From Notospermus geniculatus (Eukaryota > Nemertea > Pilidiophora > Heteronemertea > Lineidae), in the NCBI GenBank assembly GCA_002633025.1, contig NMRB01001015.1:35210-99209 (forward strand): DNA of 64,000 nucleotides, given 5' to 3'. Below, in pieces: positions 41,501 to 53,010 of the stretch (positions are counted from its first letter, which is position 1; the number at the start of each line of letters is the position of its first letter). The notes under the pieces are model-generated. The model had not been told where the DNA came from. It ran no database searches and saw nothing but the letters and a program-made list of their open reading frames with translations. The translations under genes were made by a program, and so were the position numbers.

Positions 41501-42447
41501 TTTGTGAGAAGTCTTATGAGTTGTTTCTAATTCATTACCAACATATAGCCTATATCAAGAAACCACGATTTGATGATGAAAATGTTGATCGTCAAAACTA
41601 GGCCCTTCGTTGACGAAAAACAGACGACGTACAGGCAGCAAGTCACAAACAAGTTGACGAAAAGGTCGACGTGCATCAGGCTGTTGCATTTGATGAAATG
41701 CTCGCGGCTGTTCGCGCTGAACATGCCTAAATGTAACGTTTTATACACTGCTGTGCCTTTGATTACTTGATGACACACAATTAGCCTACTAGATTGGGGG
41801 ACTTGTTGGGAGATATTTGAGCCCGATAATTACGGCCAATCATGCATTTATTTTTGCGATGGATCTGAATGATCGACATCTTCCAAATGCTATACTGTAC
41901 ATTGGAGTACGGCAAACCATCGACAGGCGGCATCAAGTTGAGTTTGTCGTTATACATGAAAATCTGTAGCCCAACATCAGATTGGTTATTACTCCACCAT
42001 GTCCACGCAGGCCACTGAGTTCATTGACGCAAGACATTCAACCAGCGACGAGACAACACGGACACCACCAAATGATGTAAAATAGAATCTTTACTTTTGT
42101 ACACACTAAAAAATCTTGTTTTAAAATACAACGAACCATAAAATTGAAACCGAATGGTAGATGATATTTTTTCCTTCATTGGAGGAATGGATATCAAAGA
42201 AAATTTAGTCAGAACATTTATATACAAAAGTATTAAATACTTCCTAAGGTCGTCATACGAGGGTGTTCATCATGGTATGTACATGTACATACAAACAAAT
42301 ATGAAATATGAATTCAGTATGTACAATGCCATCGAATCTACATGTAGTCTAGATAAAGTACACGAATCAGTTGACTAGCTACTGACGTATGTTGTGCGCC
42401 CCAACTGATATTCCCCATCCAGAGCGGCTGTAACCTCTCCATCCAGT
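41501..42447. other. Intergenic
   Basis: 5' flank of GPCR copy 3 (a diverged version of the flank of copies 1 and 2) and the presumed stomatin 3' UTR. No gene is seen. Confidence 0.45.
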
Positions 42448-45400
42448 CTACTTCATCAAGCCGGCCAGCATGTCGATCGGCAGCGGGAAGATGATGGTCG
42501 AGTTCTTCTCCGCCGAGATGCTATTCAATGTCTGGAGATACCTCAGCTGAAGGGCGGCCTTGGACTCCATCATGACATCAGCAGCCTCTTTCAAGGCCCG
42601 CGAGGCCTTTTGCTCTCCCTCAGCAGCGATCACCTAAATGGGACAAGAAATTCAAACAGTCAAGTTTGACTCAGTCATCTGCTTCCAGGAGTCGTGGTGG
42701 TTTCTTCTGTCGAAAGTTTTACACTTCCTAATGGTATGTTTCAAAAAATATTTGAAGGAAGGTCGTCGCTTTCAACCATATGAACGATGTTTGTTCAAAT
42801 TGTTTCTAATTCATTCCAATGGTACCATAGTATAGGAGTTTAATTGAAGATATTATCCCTCAAACCTGGGAGAAGCTTTGCTGAGAGTGACAATCATAAA
42901 AAACCCAGAATTCTAAAGCGCTTACCTTATGAAGCATGATCAGTAAACATGGTGAAAGAGGATTGTTGTAGGCCTACGTCGAATCGCATTGAATCACAGA
43001 AAACCGTGACCCGTTAGGACTATTCTTACGTGTTCTATGACTGTACCATTATGATATACCGGTACATGATTAGCAGGATTAGGTTAATACTAAATTGCTG
43101 TTCGCATGATAGCGGTGACGATTATGATGTTAATTGCTGCCTCACCTTTGCCCTTGCTTCACGAGAAGCCTCGGCTTCGGCAGCCATCGCTCTCTGGAGT
43201 TGGTGCGGCAGGCGGACGTCTTTGCTGGAATAGAAACCGCCAAGCGTGAGCTATGCAAGCACCCCTACCAGACCAAGTGTAATCATACCTTTGCGCGAGC
43301 CTCACGGGCAGCCTCGGCCTCGGCAGCCATCGCTCTCTGGAGTTGGTGCGGCAGGCGGACGTCCTTGCTGTAATTATGTAACAAAACTGAAACTGTGGAA
43401 GGTGGAAGCTAGGCGCCGCGATTTCAGCTATGACAATGGGGTAGACCTCAATTCGGAATGGCTTTATAATGAGAGATTTTCTTGTGTCAGGTAGTACATG
43501 TACACCCATCGCGAAAACCGGTGATGGGCGTTGCCACAAGGAAATCACATCCATACGTATAGTGACCCAGCAGAGGAGTCCGCTACGGGGGCTCCCGTTT
43601 GATTGCCACGGCCGTCACCTTCAGGATCGGTGGCCGACTGAGATTTACTGATTTTTGCTCAAAATCACGGAGAAACATAACTTTCTATTGGGCGAGAAGG
43701 GAAGGGAGGATGACGTTAGAGCCTCATTGTGATGACTCGTCAAGTCTGTGGCTTGCATGACATGACTTACACTTCAACACGCTCAACCTTGATTCCCCAC
43801 GGGTCGGTTGCCACGTCCAATATTTCCTGGAAATAGATCAAGAAATTTGGTTGAATAGAAGTTCTTGGGTTCGGGCGTACAGCAGAAGAGTCGGCCCACA
43901 ACCTTATTCACGGGACATCCTTTCAGTTCATATGATGGAAGAACGCAATGTTTTGACAACTGACGTCATCAAATGTGCTTACTAGTATTTGGTAGCAGCA
44001 ATTTTTCATCCAATTTTTTGGAAATTCAGATTCCGAGCCTGTTGGGGCTTCAATTTATAAGCGTGTAGGCCTTTATTGAGCGTATTCAGAAACGAAATTG
44101 GATGAAAAATTTGATCGTGTGTATAGGCCATTATCATTTGGCGCCCATCGAAGTAAGGATTAACAAATTTGTACTAGTATTTGTACAAAATGAATGTGTA
44201 GGCCTACTGGGAGGACGAACCATTGATGGTGATCTGGGTCGCGTCTATTATACTTTTGAGAATAACACCTACTGCGTATAATTATCACATACAATTTTTT
44301 CTCTATATGACATTTGTATGACGTCCTGTGTGTGTGTGTTATAGTTTACCTAAGAACTATATGGCACGTGTGCCCAGTTTAACTTTCCGACCTGTGGTTC
44401 CAAATGAACGCGACGACGATACTAATACACCGAAACTCTAGCGATTTATTTAGTCGCCATTCGAGTGAAGTTGTTCATACCTGCATTGACGAGCTAATTG
44501 ACTCTCTCTCAGACAGAATTTCCGCGAGGTTTTTCGTCCCCAGCGTGTTCCTGAGCGTCGTCTGTGCGAGGAGCCTCGTCGAGCCGTGAGCATCCTCGAC
44601 GTTAGCAATAGAAATGGTCGGATTGTTGACCCTGTAATAGACCACGGCATCCACGGAGATGGTGACGCTGTCTTTTGTAAGAACCTGAAAATCGGAACAC
44701 AAGTAATGATCATCGAGAAGAAAGCTAGTTTTATTTCATTACAGATCGCGATGGAATGTTACGATGGCTCCCCTTTGCCAGAACTTTGCCGACACTTACC
44801 TCTTGTGGGGGCACATCGAACGAAACAGTTCTCAGATCAACTTTCCGGAAGTTCTCGATGCAAGCAAGCACGAAAAAGATACCTGAAGTGAAAATGTTAA
44901 ATTATGTTATAAAAATAATTCATCTCTGTAACATGCAGAATAAATTTTCCGTGATAAGAATCGTAAATTTCACGATTAGCCTATCAAACCCGTAGTGTAC
45001 ACATGGTACATGCAGCAAGAAGTTGAGAACCTCAGCTTACTTACCAGGGCCTTTTGGTCCTCCTGGACGCAGACGGCCAAGTCTAAAGATGACAGCCCGT
45101 TCATATTCCTGTACCACCTGGAACCCAAGTCGAAAACATTAAAGCCCATAAAATGACTGCAGCAGTTGGGATGGGAGCTCGTGTTAGTTGAAGCACGTGT
45201 AGCCATCTATAAACCAAGCATTTTCCCACTTCACCACTGATGATGACCAATGGTGCGTCTTTCTGTCATTTATGGGTGGGTGGGTGGGGTAGAAAAACGC
45301 ACGCTAGGAGAACAACCTACCTTCAGGCAGAAGAACAGAGAGACTGGTAGCGTGCAGATGAAGAGTATCCCACAGAGGATCGTGAGAAACCATCCACAAC

Positions 45401-46482
45401 AGCCCATACCCTGATTTTGGCCTTCATCACCTAATAGAGACAAGACGGATAATTTTAGGAAGACAAACTTTATTGCTGGTCAGCTAGGATGACTTTTTCC
45501 CGACTAGGCGACGCTGCAAGCAGCTGTAGTTGCAACGCAATAGTACGTCTTTAAACGTCTATAGTCGCGCCACGACGTCGGTAGTTTGCAGGTTCCTCAA
45601 GCCATTAGTAGGCTACAAAAAAAACCAATTGCAAAGCATTGATTGCTTCGGCATTGAAATCATTGGCCTACTTCACGTACCAAAATAGAATACTACGTAT
45701 TACAGTACAATATCAAAGGTATTCACATGGCATACCATACACAAGGACTAATAAGCCATGGAGACAGCTGTTACTGAACAAACGACCGGTATCGCTCATG
45801 TTCAGTTGTAAACAATATTTATAGGCCTACAGGCAAAGCCTAGGCCTACATTATGAGGGTACATGTACAATGTATTCGCAATGAAATCAGGCGATAATAA
45901 TAATGAAAACACATCTCACCGGTCAGTATGTTTGTGACAATAATTTGAATAGAGTTGAGTTGCTGTCATCATTAAGTGGTTTTCACACCCAACCTTCAAT
46001 TCAATACTCAGTCCATGTCCTTGCACTTGTCACTGTCAGCGCTTTCGTGTTTGGCCTACTAAACTGTACCCTACAGCTAGGGTCTCAAAGAGCAAACAGA
46101 TGACAATGAAAGGTGCGTCACTCCCTTTTTTATGCCCATTGCAGGCGGGAATTACTACATTAGACAAGAACTAAAAAAGACATGGCTGCAAGAAGAACAA
46201 TTGGTGACACTTACTTCCAATGATTTCTGCCCGACCTGCCGCATTGGAGCCCTGCCCCCTGTTGTTGTAGTTGGACGAATAGTCAGCTGGGCCTGGTTGA
46301 TATCCTTCATCCATTGCGAAATTCTTTCTGGTTGACATGGCTGACGTCCAAGGGGAACTTACAAGGTTGGCGGGAGATGGTAAAGAGACGATCAAAGTTT
46401 CTCCACTCTCGTCCAGTAACTCGACCGACTCGTAGGTTGGTGGTTCGTTGTCGGGTTCCTGTCCAACCCGATTCTTCGACAT
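42448..46482 (-). CDS. STOM: Stomatin (SPFH/band 7 protein) with a duplicated exon
   Basis: Cytoplasm-facing hairpin membrane protein that oligomerises and modulates ion channels. Exons 5' to 3': 46215-46482, 45321-45430, 45045-45117, 44800-44882, 44481-44684, 43771-43826, then either 43289-43367 or 43146-43224, then 42448-42633. With one of the pair the frame closes at 352 residues. Hydrophobic hairpin: CCGWFLTILCGILFICTLPVSLFF. Band 7 domain: VVQEYERAVIFRLGRL, RKVDLRTVSFDVPPQEVLTKD, ISVDAVVYYRV, TTLRNTLGTKNLAEILSE, DPWGIKVERVEVKDVRLP, QLQRAMAAEAEA. C-terminal core: AALQLRYLQTLNSISAEKNS, then IIFPLPIDML. The first ~90 residues are a longer, PPTY-containing N-terminus than in human stomatin. 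MEC-2-type relatives are an alternative assignment. Confidence 0.92.
43146..43224 (-). other. Stomatin exon 7, downstream copy
   Basis: 79 nt between TCTATTCCAG and GGTGAG. Encodes KDVRLPHQLQRAMAAEAEAS, then REARAK. About 90% identical to the copy at 43289-43367. Confidence 0.88.
43289..43367 (-). other. Stomatin exon 7, upstream copy
   Basis: 79 nt between AATTACAG and GGTATG. Encodes the same peptide but with AEAAREARAK (Ser to Ala). Both copies have intact splice sites, and including both would break the frame. Confidence 0.88.
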
Positions 46483-46865
46483 AAGCGTCGGCGGATTTAT
46501 GTAACTGCTTCCAACGCAGTTTTACGGGTCACTGGCACCGAGTGTCACTGTCTGTCACGTGTTGAAATGTTGCTAGGCCCCTACTGTTGACCGTTGTTTG
46601 GTACGGTTGGCGACATCTGTGTGTATACACAAAAAGCTATGGTCATTCTCCAGGCCTAGGCCTAGGCCTATAATATAATTTCATGAAGAATACTAGCGTA
46701 CGTAGGCCTAAGCCCAGGCCAGTGTTCTGTCATGTGTTCACAACACAACGACACAGTGGGGGGAAGGCTTGCCATTCATTGAAAAGAATGGCAAAAGATT
46801 GCGGCAATCATAATCTTATCGATGAGGGGACCCAAAATTAGGCCTAATCGTTAAATTTCGTACGC

Positions 46866-47592
46866 CTTTAAAGCCTAGTTTATACTTCGACGCAAGACCA
46901 TCGGCGTCCGACGCCCGATCAAATCTGGACGCCGACTTCGCGGAATTGATTCATAGTCCAGCGTACTTTAGCGACGGCGACCCGTTATGAAATGACTCAA
47001 GTAAACAGCGATCGGACGCCGACCAAATCGCACGACGGGGTCGGCGTCGAACGCAAGATCGCGCGTCGGTCGCCGACGATGGTCGTGCGTCGTTTATACA
47101 TGTACTTCGACGCACGACCATCGGCGTACGACGCACGACCAAAATTTGGACCGAAAGCCTACTTTATACTTCGACGCACGACCAAAATCAAAGTCGTGTT
47201 GATTCATACTCCAGCGTGCTTCTGCGATTTTCATCGGCGTCAGGACGCACGACTCCTTTGGGAGCGATTTTTAAACAACCAATTTGAACTCCCTGCGTCC
47301 AATCGCCGCGACCTACCAATGAATGAAGAGTTTTGTGGTCATGGGATCAAAGGCTCATTTATGCATCGAAAGGCACTGAAGAATCCAAATGCCGCGGCGG
47401 AATACGGAGTTGAAAATACATGTAGGCCTAGGTTACGCCGTTGTTACGTAATGTGATGACCCATGTTGGATGTAGCCTAACTAAAAATTATCGCGAGAGC
47501 ATTCACATTCACACTCCAGCGGTGGGACGCGGACAAACGCACGGACGCGCGTCGGTCGCTAGCGGTGGTCGTGCGTCGAAGTATAGACTAGG
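46866..47592. repeat. Composite inverted-repeat element (TATACTTCGACGCA)
   Basis: Left end AAAGCCTAGTTTATACTTCG and right end GTGCGTCGAAGTATAGACT are inverted. Additional ends near 47095-47180 imply nesting. The interior is dense in CGACG/CGTCG motifs. Confidence 0.65.
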
Positions 47593-48316
47593 CAGGCTTA
47601 ACAGGCGAAGTAGTAAGTGTGATTAAAAAGACAGTTGCATGTTTAAAACCTACCGGTACCAAACGTGTCATGTCGTAGCGATGCTGACTTGCACGACGAC
47701 TTCCGAATGGATGTTGTATGATTGTGCATGAATGATGAAGCAGGTCGACGCAACGTCATGACGTGACGTCATTCGTCATGACGTGATATATCATGCCACA
47801 TGACATGGCGTGACGTCATTCGGGTTACATCATCCGAGAAGGGGGAGAATGGCCGATTTTCTTGCCTCGGATTTACTGTCATGACAGTAGACCTATACCC
47901 GCTCTTTGAACGGTCAAGACGATGCGATCGCACTTCCTACATTATATTATACATTGTAGGCCTACATATTAGTAGGCCTACCGGTCATTATACAGACTTC
48001 ACAGAAAGAAACAAATCAAAATCAACGAAACAGGAGGAAAAAAATTGTTTTGAAGTTTGAATTTTATGACCTTTTCCAAGTATACTCGGTAACGGTCCTA
48101 AAAAGAGAATTGTCGCACCGAGTATACTCGGTAACGGCGCTCTAAAGGGTTAAATACTATTTTATTTCATTTTTTCACTTTATTTAATTTTTGAAGCAGA
48201 CTGGGCGATGTGTACCTTGGTTGATACAATGGAACTCTGGATAGGAACTGAAATATCCAAGGAACAGCACGGTGACAGTGTTCATGTCAATAAAAACATA
48301 GTTCATGGTCTCTTTT

Positions 48317-48514
48317 AAGCCCCTGTCACACTGTGGCGACTATTGGGAGGGCGAATCCCCGCGAATTAGAATGAAATGGTCCATGGACCATGTACATCTC
48401 TCTGTCATTACACTACTGTGTCCAAAGGGGTGAGCACATGCATGGTCCATGGACCATTTCATTCTACTTCGCGGGGATTCGCCCTCCAATGTCGCCACAG
48501 TGTGACCTGGGCTT
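48317..48514. repeat. Inverted-repeat MITE (CTGTCACACTGTGGCGAC)
   Basis: AAGCCCCTGTCACACTGTGG and CCACAGTGTGACCTGGGCTT are inverted ends. Inner arms include GGGCGAATCCCCGCG and ATGGTCCATGGACCAT on both sides. Confidence 0.8.
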
Positions 48515-48727
48515 TACAGAAGTTCAACTTCCTTAGCGTGCGTTCCCTTTTTGAATCGTCATCTTGAATGTTTCTCGACATGTCCGATTTAGACGTTAGA
48601 TGGCGCTCGATTGGTACATTTTGTACTCCGTTTGCGAGCTAAATACAGTGACCACATATACCTTTCAGATTCAAAAATTTCAAACTGGCTGCCTGAGCCT
48701 GGATAATCTTTCTGTTCATTACTATGC

Positions 48728-49959
48728 TACCGTGGCTGGAAAGTATCATATTTATTTATTTTTCTGAATATTTTTTTTTTTTCTAAATTATTATTTTTCA
48801 TTCTAAATTCGAATTTTCAATTTCCGCCACCTGCCGGAAATTATTTCCGCCGTGCCCATAATTATTTCCGCCGCCTGGCGGAAATTATTTCCGCCGTGCC
48901 CATAATTATTTCCGCCGCCTGGCGGAAATTATTTCCGCCGTGCCCATAATTATATCCGCCGCCTGGCGGAAATTATTTCCGCCGTGCCCATAATTATTTC
49001 CGCCGCCTGGCGGAAATTATTTCCGCCGTGCCCATAATTATTTCCGCCGCCTGGCGGAAATTATTTCCGCCGTGCCCATAATTATTTCCGCCGCCTGGCG
49101 GAAATTATTTCCGCCGNATCCCAGCCGTCTATATGCCATACATCATTGGGGCCTCTACTGAAGTATCGTCTTCTCCGTAGCCGCCTTTGTCGTCGAAAGA
49201 AAACGCCATCTGGATCAAGGTGGTTCAAAATTAATCTGACCGTTTCTCGATCAGTTGTTATGTTACAGAACTTGGTTATCTTGGCATGCATAGCTCTGTT
49301 ATCCAAGGTCTTTCCCAGTGCCTAGAAGTTCACTTTCAACGGCATAAAGAACTGTTTGTATATCGTCCTTTGAACGACCCCTTCGTCCGAGGCCAAGTCG
49401 TTTTAGGATTCGTTTCAGTTGAACTAGACTCAGTGTGTAGTTCCCGGGGTGTAGTTATGAAACGAAGAGAGGAAAGCGAGTATTTCGTCATATTTAAAGC
49501 CCAGCGTGAAATAATGCGTGATAATTCCATCCCGGTCATCTCGGCCTGCACTCGGGAGATATGGTACGGACATCTCGAAAAGCAAACCCATGTCCGATGC
49601 CCTAAGCCAAGTATGGCGCAGACATTTTGTTTGCACCACACAAAGCCAGCGTGTGACCTTGACATTCATTTCCTCAACCAATGGGCGGTAAGTAATTTTC
49701 GCCACTTGGTGGAAATAATTATGGGCACGGCGAAAATAATTTTCGCCACTCGGTGGAAATAATTATGGGCACGGCGGAAATAATTTTCGCCAGGTGGCGG
49801 AAATAATTATGGGCACGGCGGAAATAATTTCCGCCAGGCGGCGGAAATTGAACATTCGAATTTAGAATGAAAAATAATAATTTAGAAAAAAAATAAATAT
49901 TCAGAAAAAAAATAAATATTCAGAAAAAAAAATAAATATGATACTTTCCAGCCACGGTA
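48728..49959 (-). mobile_element. Degenerate IS3EU/integrase-type DNA transposon
   Basis: A 1.23-kb element with inverted ends TACCGTGGCTGGAAAGTATC and complement, flanked by a 6-bp direct repeat CTATGC (48722-48727 and 49960-49965). Arrays of a ~44-bp palindromic unit (TTTCCGCCGCCTGGCGGAAA core) lie inside both ends in opposite orientation. Between them the minus strand keeps integrase/DDE-transposase-like coding pieces: YFTLGFKYDEILAFLSSFHN, VQLKRILKRLGLGRRG, and TDRETVRLILNHLDPDGV followed by GPNDVWHIDGWD. These are separated by a frameshift near 49305 and truncated at the unknown base 49117. Six-bp duplications and TAY termini fit the IS3EU class as I remember it. Confidence 0.72.
48840..49116. 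repeat. 44-bp tandem repeat array, left arm
   Basis: About six units joined by GTGCCCATAATTA, ending at the unknown base 49117. The right arm (49690-49850) holds three to four inverted units with some TTTTCGCC variants. Confidence 0.9.
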
Positions 49960-49965
49960 CTATGC

Positions 49966-52900
49966 AGTACACGGTCAAAGTAAAATATTTAGTCAAGATG
50001 CAAAATGATAATTCATGGTCATGCCTGCGTCCTTTTAGAGAACCTCAGGCCAATATTAAGAGTAATTTTAGTAATCAAGGTAATGAGTAATGATTTTTTG
50101 ATATTAATCAAAAATTCATATGAATTTGTGGTAATCAAGTGTGCGATGGAGAAATTCGGGAAAACGCGATTTCTTTATTGAAAAATAAAATGTATTGAGA
50201 GTATATGGGATCTTTTCGGTGCTGTGCTAATCAACAAATGTGGTTGATTACTTTGCCTCGATGCATGCGGTGGTTAGGTAGTTAGCATACAATCAGCAGG
50301 TCAATAAGGTTTCTGCATAATACATATCGTCACGATAGCGGAACAGTGTACAATATTAGAAATAAATCATTCATGCATTTTGAACGTTGCTTTAATGGAT
50401 AAACAAATAAAACACTAATGGCAGTGGTGGTGGAGGAGGAAATTAACTCAGGTTGTTGGGAATGAGATATTGTGGAAATGATAGAGCTCTGGGACGATCG
50501 AAGACTGGTCTTGGATAAGAACCTTGAGTGGTCGGAGTAGGGTAAGGTAAGTGTGAGAGAGAAAAGGCCTTTGGAGGGCTTGACAGACAGAAGCATTATC
50601 CTTTTTAAACTTCTCGGATGGCTGCATGTCGTGCAGTTGTCATGGAAATGGAGGGGGTTGATCGGACTTTATACTCGTAGTGAAACAGCGCGGCGCTGCG
50701 ACCAGCCGGTGGAGCTGGAGCCCACCGACCGCGAGAGTGGCGCGCTGCCCTCAGACGTCATGAGGTCAGTGAGAGAAGAAAAGTTGCTTCATCTCCCGAG
50801 GTAGAATCACTTGTAGGCTACATTGCCTTTAATTTTTTGTCAGGTATAATTTTCAAATCACTGCAATAGGGTCGGCCAAAAGATTAAATCTACAAGCGAC
50901 TAGACACGCTTAAAGAGATTAAGTAGATTAATACCTGTTGTTTTGCTAATAATTTTCGGTAAATTCGTTTCTCCTATAAAGGAACGTTTCAAATATGAAA
51001 TCTTTTGTGCCCGTATTAGGCTTTCGTCTGGTGTGAACAAGGCCTAGGTTGGTAGGTTGTGTTTGATATATCCGCCACAGGCAGAGGATTAACGTTGTTC
51101 TAATTTTTTGCGACGAAAATTCGGCAATGCGCACGACATAAAGCCTGTAGGCCTGTATTTCAATCTTCGCCGGACTTGAGGAAACAGCACAAGACTGGGA
51201 GAAAATGCCGATCGTAAAATTCCGTGATCGGCCTTTAGAACATGTTCGAATCTGAAAGCCGTTCTTGACATTCGTCTGCAATGTAAACTACTGGTGTTGA
51301 TCAACGAAATGTTTGGTTAAGAATCTAATTTGTAAATTTGTTCTAACATATTCAAATAGGTTTAGAGATGCCGATGATGGTTTCTTCTCTCAAAAACCGG
51401 CATATCCACCTAGATGAAAAAAGTGAGGAATGAGAAGAATTATTGTGCAAAGGATATGGCTATGGAAACCATGACCAACCTTACAATGGCAGACTATTGT
51501 AACTCGGACTTGCATTCCAAGGACTTCCATTCCTTTCACACCGACAAACTGTGCCAGCGGGTGACACAGATATCAATCGCGCCCCAGGTCCTCTAAGCAA
51601 ATCGTCGCATTCACAACCGGCACGCTTGACCTGTTAAACATTTCAGTCTTACTTTCCCTGAACACATAAAATGTCATATTTGGCTTTTTCTCCACAAACA
51701 TAATGATGCTTAGAGACAGCTCAATGTGCTTACACGACGTTGGCATATAATGGGTTTGATTGATTTGATCATGTCGTGGATTGTAAAGGAATAAGTTTTA
51801 TGATTAGGATTTTATCGGCCTTCGCGGTGAACGCTACGCGCTCTGTCGTTGGATTTGATATCGGCGACAAGAGTGTAGTTCTCAACATTGGCTCTCTCAA
51901 CGTCCTCTTTATCTGGTTATCTTAGGAAGTGGATTATTGGTTCTTGCCGATTTTCATCGATGGATGACCATTCCTTGAGACAACACCTGTGACTGACAAA
52001 CCTGTGTAGTCTCCGAGACGCACTGATTCCGGATTCGGGAGTCGTTACTTTCACCAAGACACAAAGGTAGAACTGGGGATTCAAATTTTAGCAACTTTTG
52101 GGGGATCTAGTTCTTGGCCGGGATATGTTTTGGAATGGGTCTGATCTCACCCATCACGAGGTACACCACTGAGCTTTTTAAGACTCCTTGATTAAAAGCG
52201 GGGTTAAAAGCCCCTGCATGGTTTAACGAGGTTCTCGTGATTTTGGATCTCATGCGTTCTGGTTCAGTCAGCTCTTCGGTGTGGATTACAAAAAAAAATC
52301 AATTGTAATCTGTATGTTTCTTTTCGTGGATTATCTCCTTATTTTTCTTGAAAGGAATTAAAATAATCCGTCGAATCTATCCGATTATCTCCCGTCCTAT
52401 TGCCAACCTTTATCTTGTCTTCTCTAGACAACTAGATCTCACGTGGTAACCAATGATCGTGATTTATCAACCTATAGCTGCCTTAGTTTAATGGGCTTTT
52501 TATTGGTCAATTTGAATATTAAGATCTTCGAGACAGTCAGTGCTCCAAAGTTCTTCAGGCGAGAGTCGCACGGGTAGGAGAGGAAGGAACGGATTCACTC
52601 TACCAAAAGCGGCAGCACACGAGGCGACATCACAAGCAATCTGATCGCCACCGAGCAAAATCGACTGTTGACGCTGAGGTGTGCACTGGACAGCGATGCG
52701 TGGAATCTCCTCGCCAGAGCGATGATCGCCCAACACCAAAACCGATATCGCCTGTAGTCTGCGGTGGCCTGTGAGAAGATCGGTGGCGATCAGATCGCCC
52801 TCACCTCGCCTGGTGTGCTAGCCTAGATTCCTGGGATCAAGGGGACCATCGAAGCCTCGGCCTGTCACACTAGGTTTTCCAAAGACAAAAAGCGGACCGT

Positions 52901-53010
52901 CCGCTTTTTGTCTTTGGAAAACCTAGTGTGACAGCCAGTTATTACAATCACTCCTCGTTTTCAGTTTCCACACAATGTCAGGCACTTCGCTGAAGTGACA
53001 AGTGGTCGAA
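49966..53010. other. Intergenic / 5' flank of kelch gene
   Basis: No gene is convincingly supported. A splice-acceptor-like TTTTCAG at 52958-52964 precedes the kelch ATG and may define a 5' UTR exon with a short upstream ORF (MSGTSLK). The perfect palindrome at 52862-52934 is here. Confidence 0.5.
52862..52934. repeat. Perfect 73-bp palindrome
   Basis: CTGTCACACTAGG at the left is matched by CCTAGTGTGACAG at the right, with 36-nt arms and a single central base and no mismatch seen. The terminal CTGTCACACT matches the start of the 48317-48514 MITE. Confidence 0.9.

Larger units (their letters stand above)
46483..48727. other. Intergenic, repeat-rich
   Basis: No gene is supported. Contains clustered TAGGCCTA octamers (46657-46846), the composite TTTATACTTCGACGC element (46866-47592) and the MITE at 48317-48514. 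Confidence 0.55.

Noticed and set aside
43159-43554. 131-codon minus-strand frame spanning both stomatin exon copies
   Set aside because: It reads the duplicated exons in the wrong frame; the band 7 frame is the one joined by splice sites.
49286-49762. 158-codon plus-strand frame inside the transposon
   Set aside because: It is antisense to the integrase-like fragments on the minus strand, which carry the recognisable motifs.
50553-50804. 83-codon plus-strand frame upstream of the kelch gene
   Set aside because: No recognisable domain, no supporting splice pattern, and no link in phase to the kelch exons.
51414-51596. 60-codon plus-strand frame
   Set aside because: Random-looking composition and no family resemblance.
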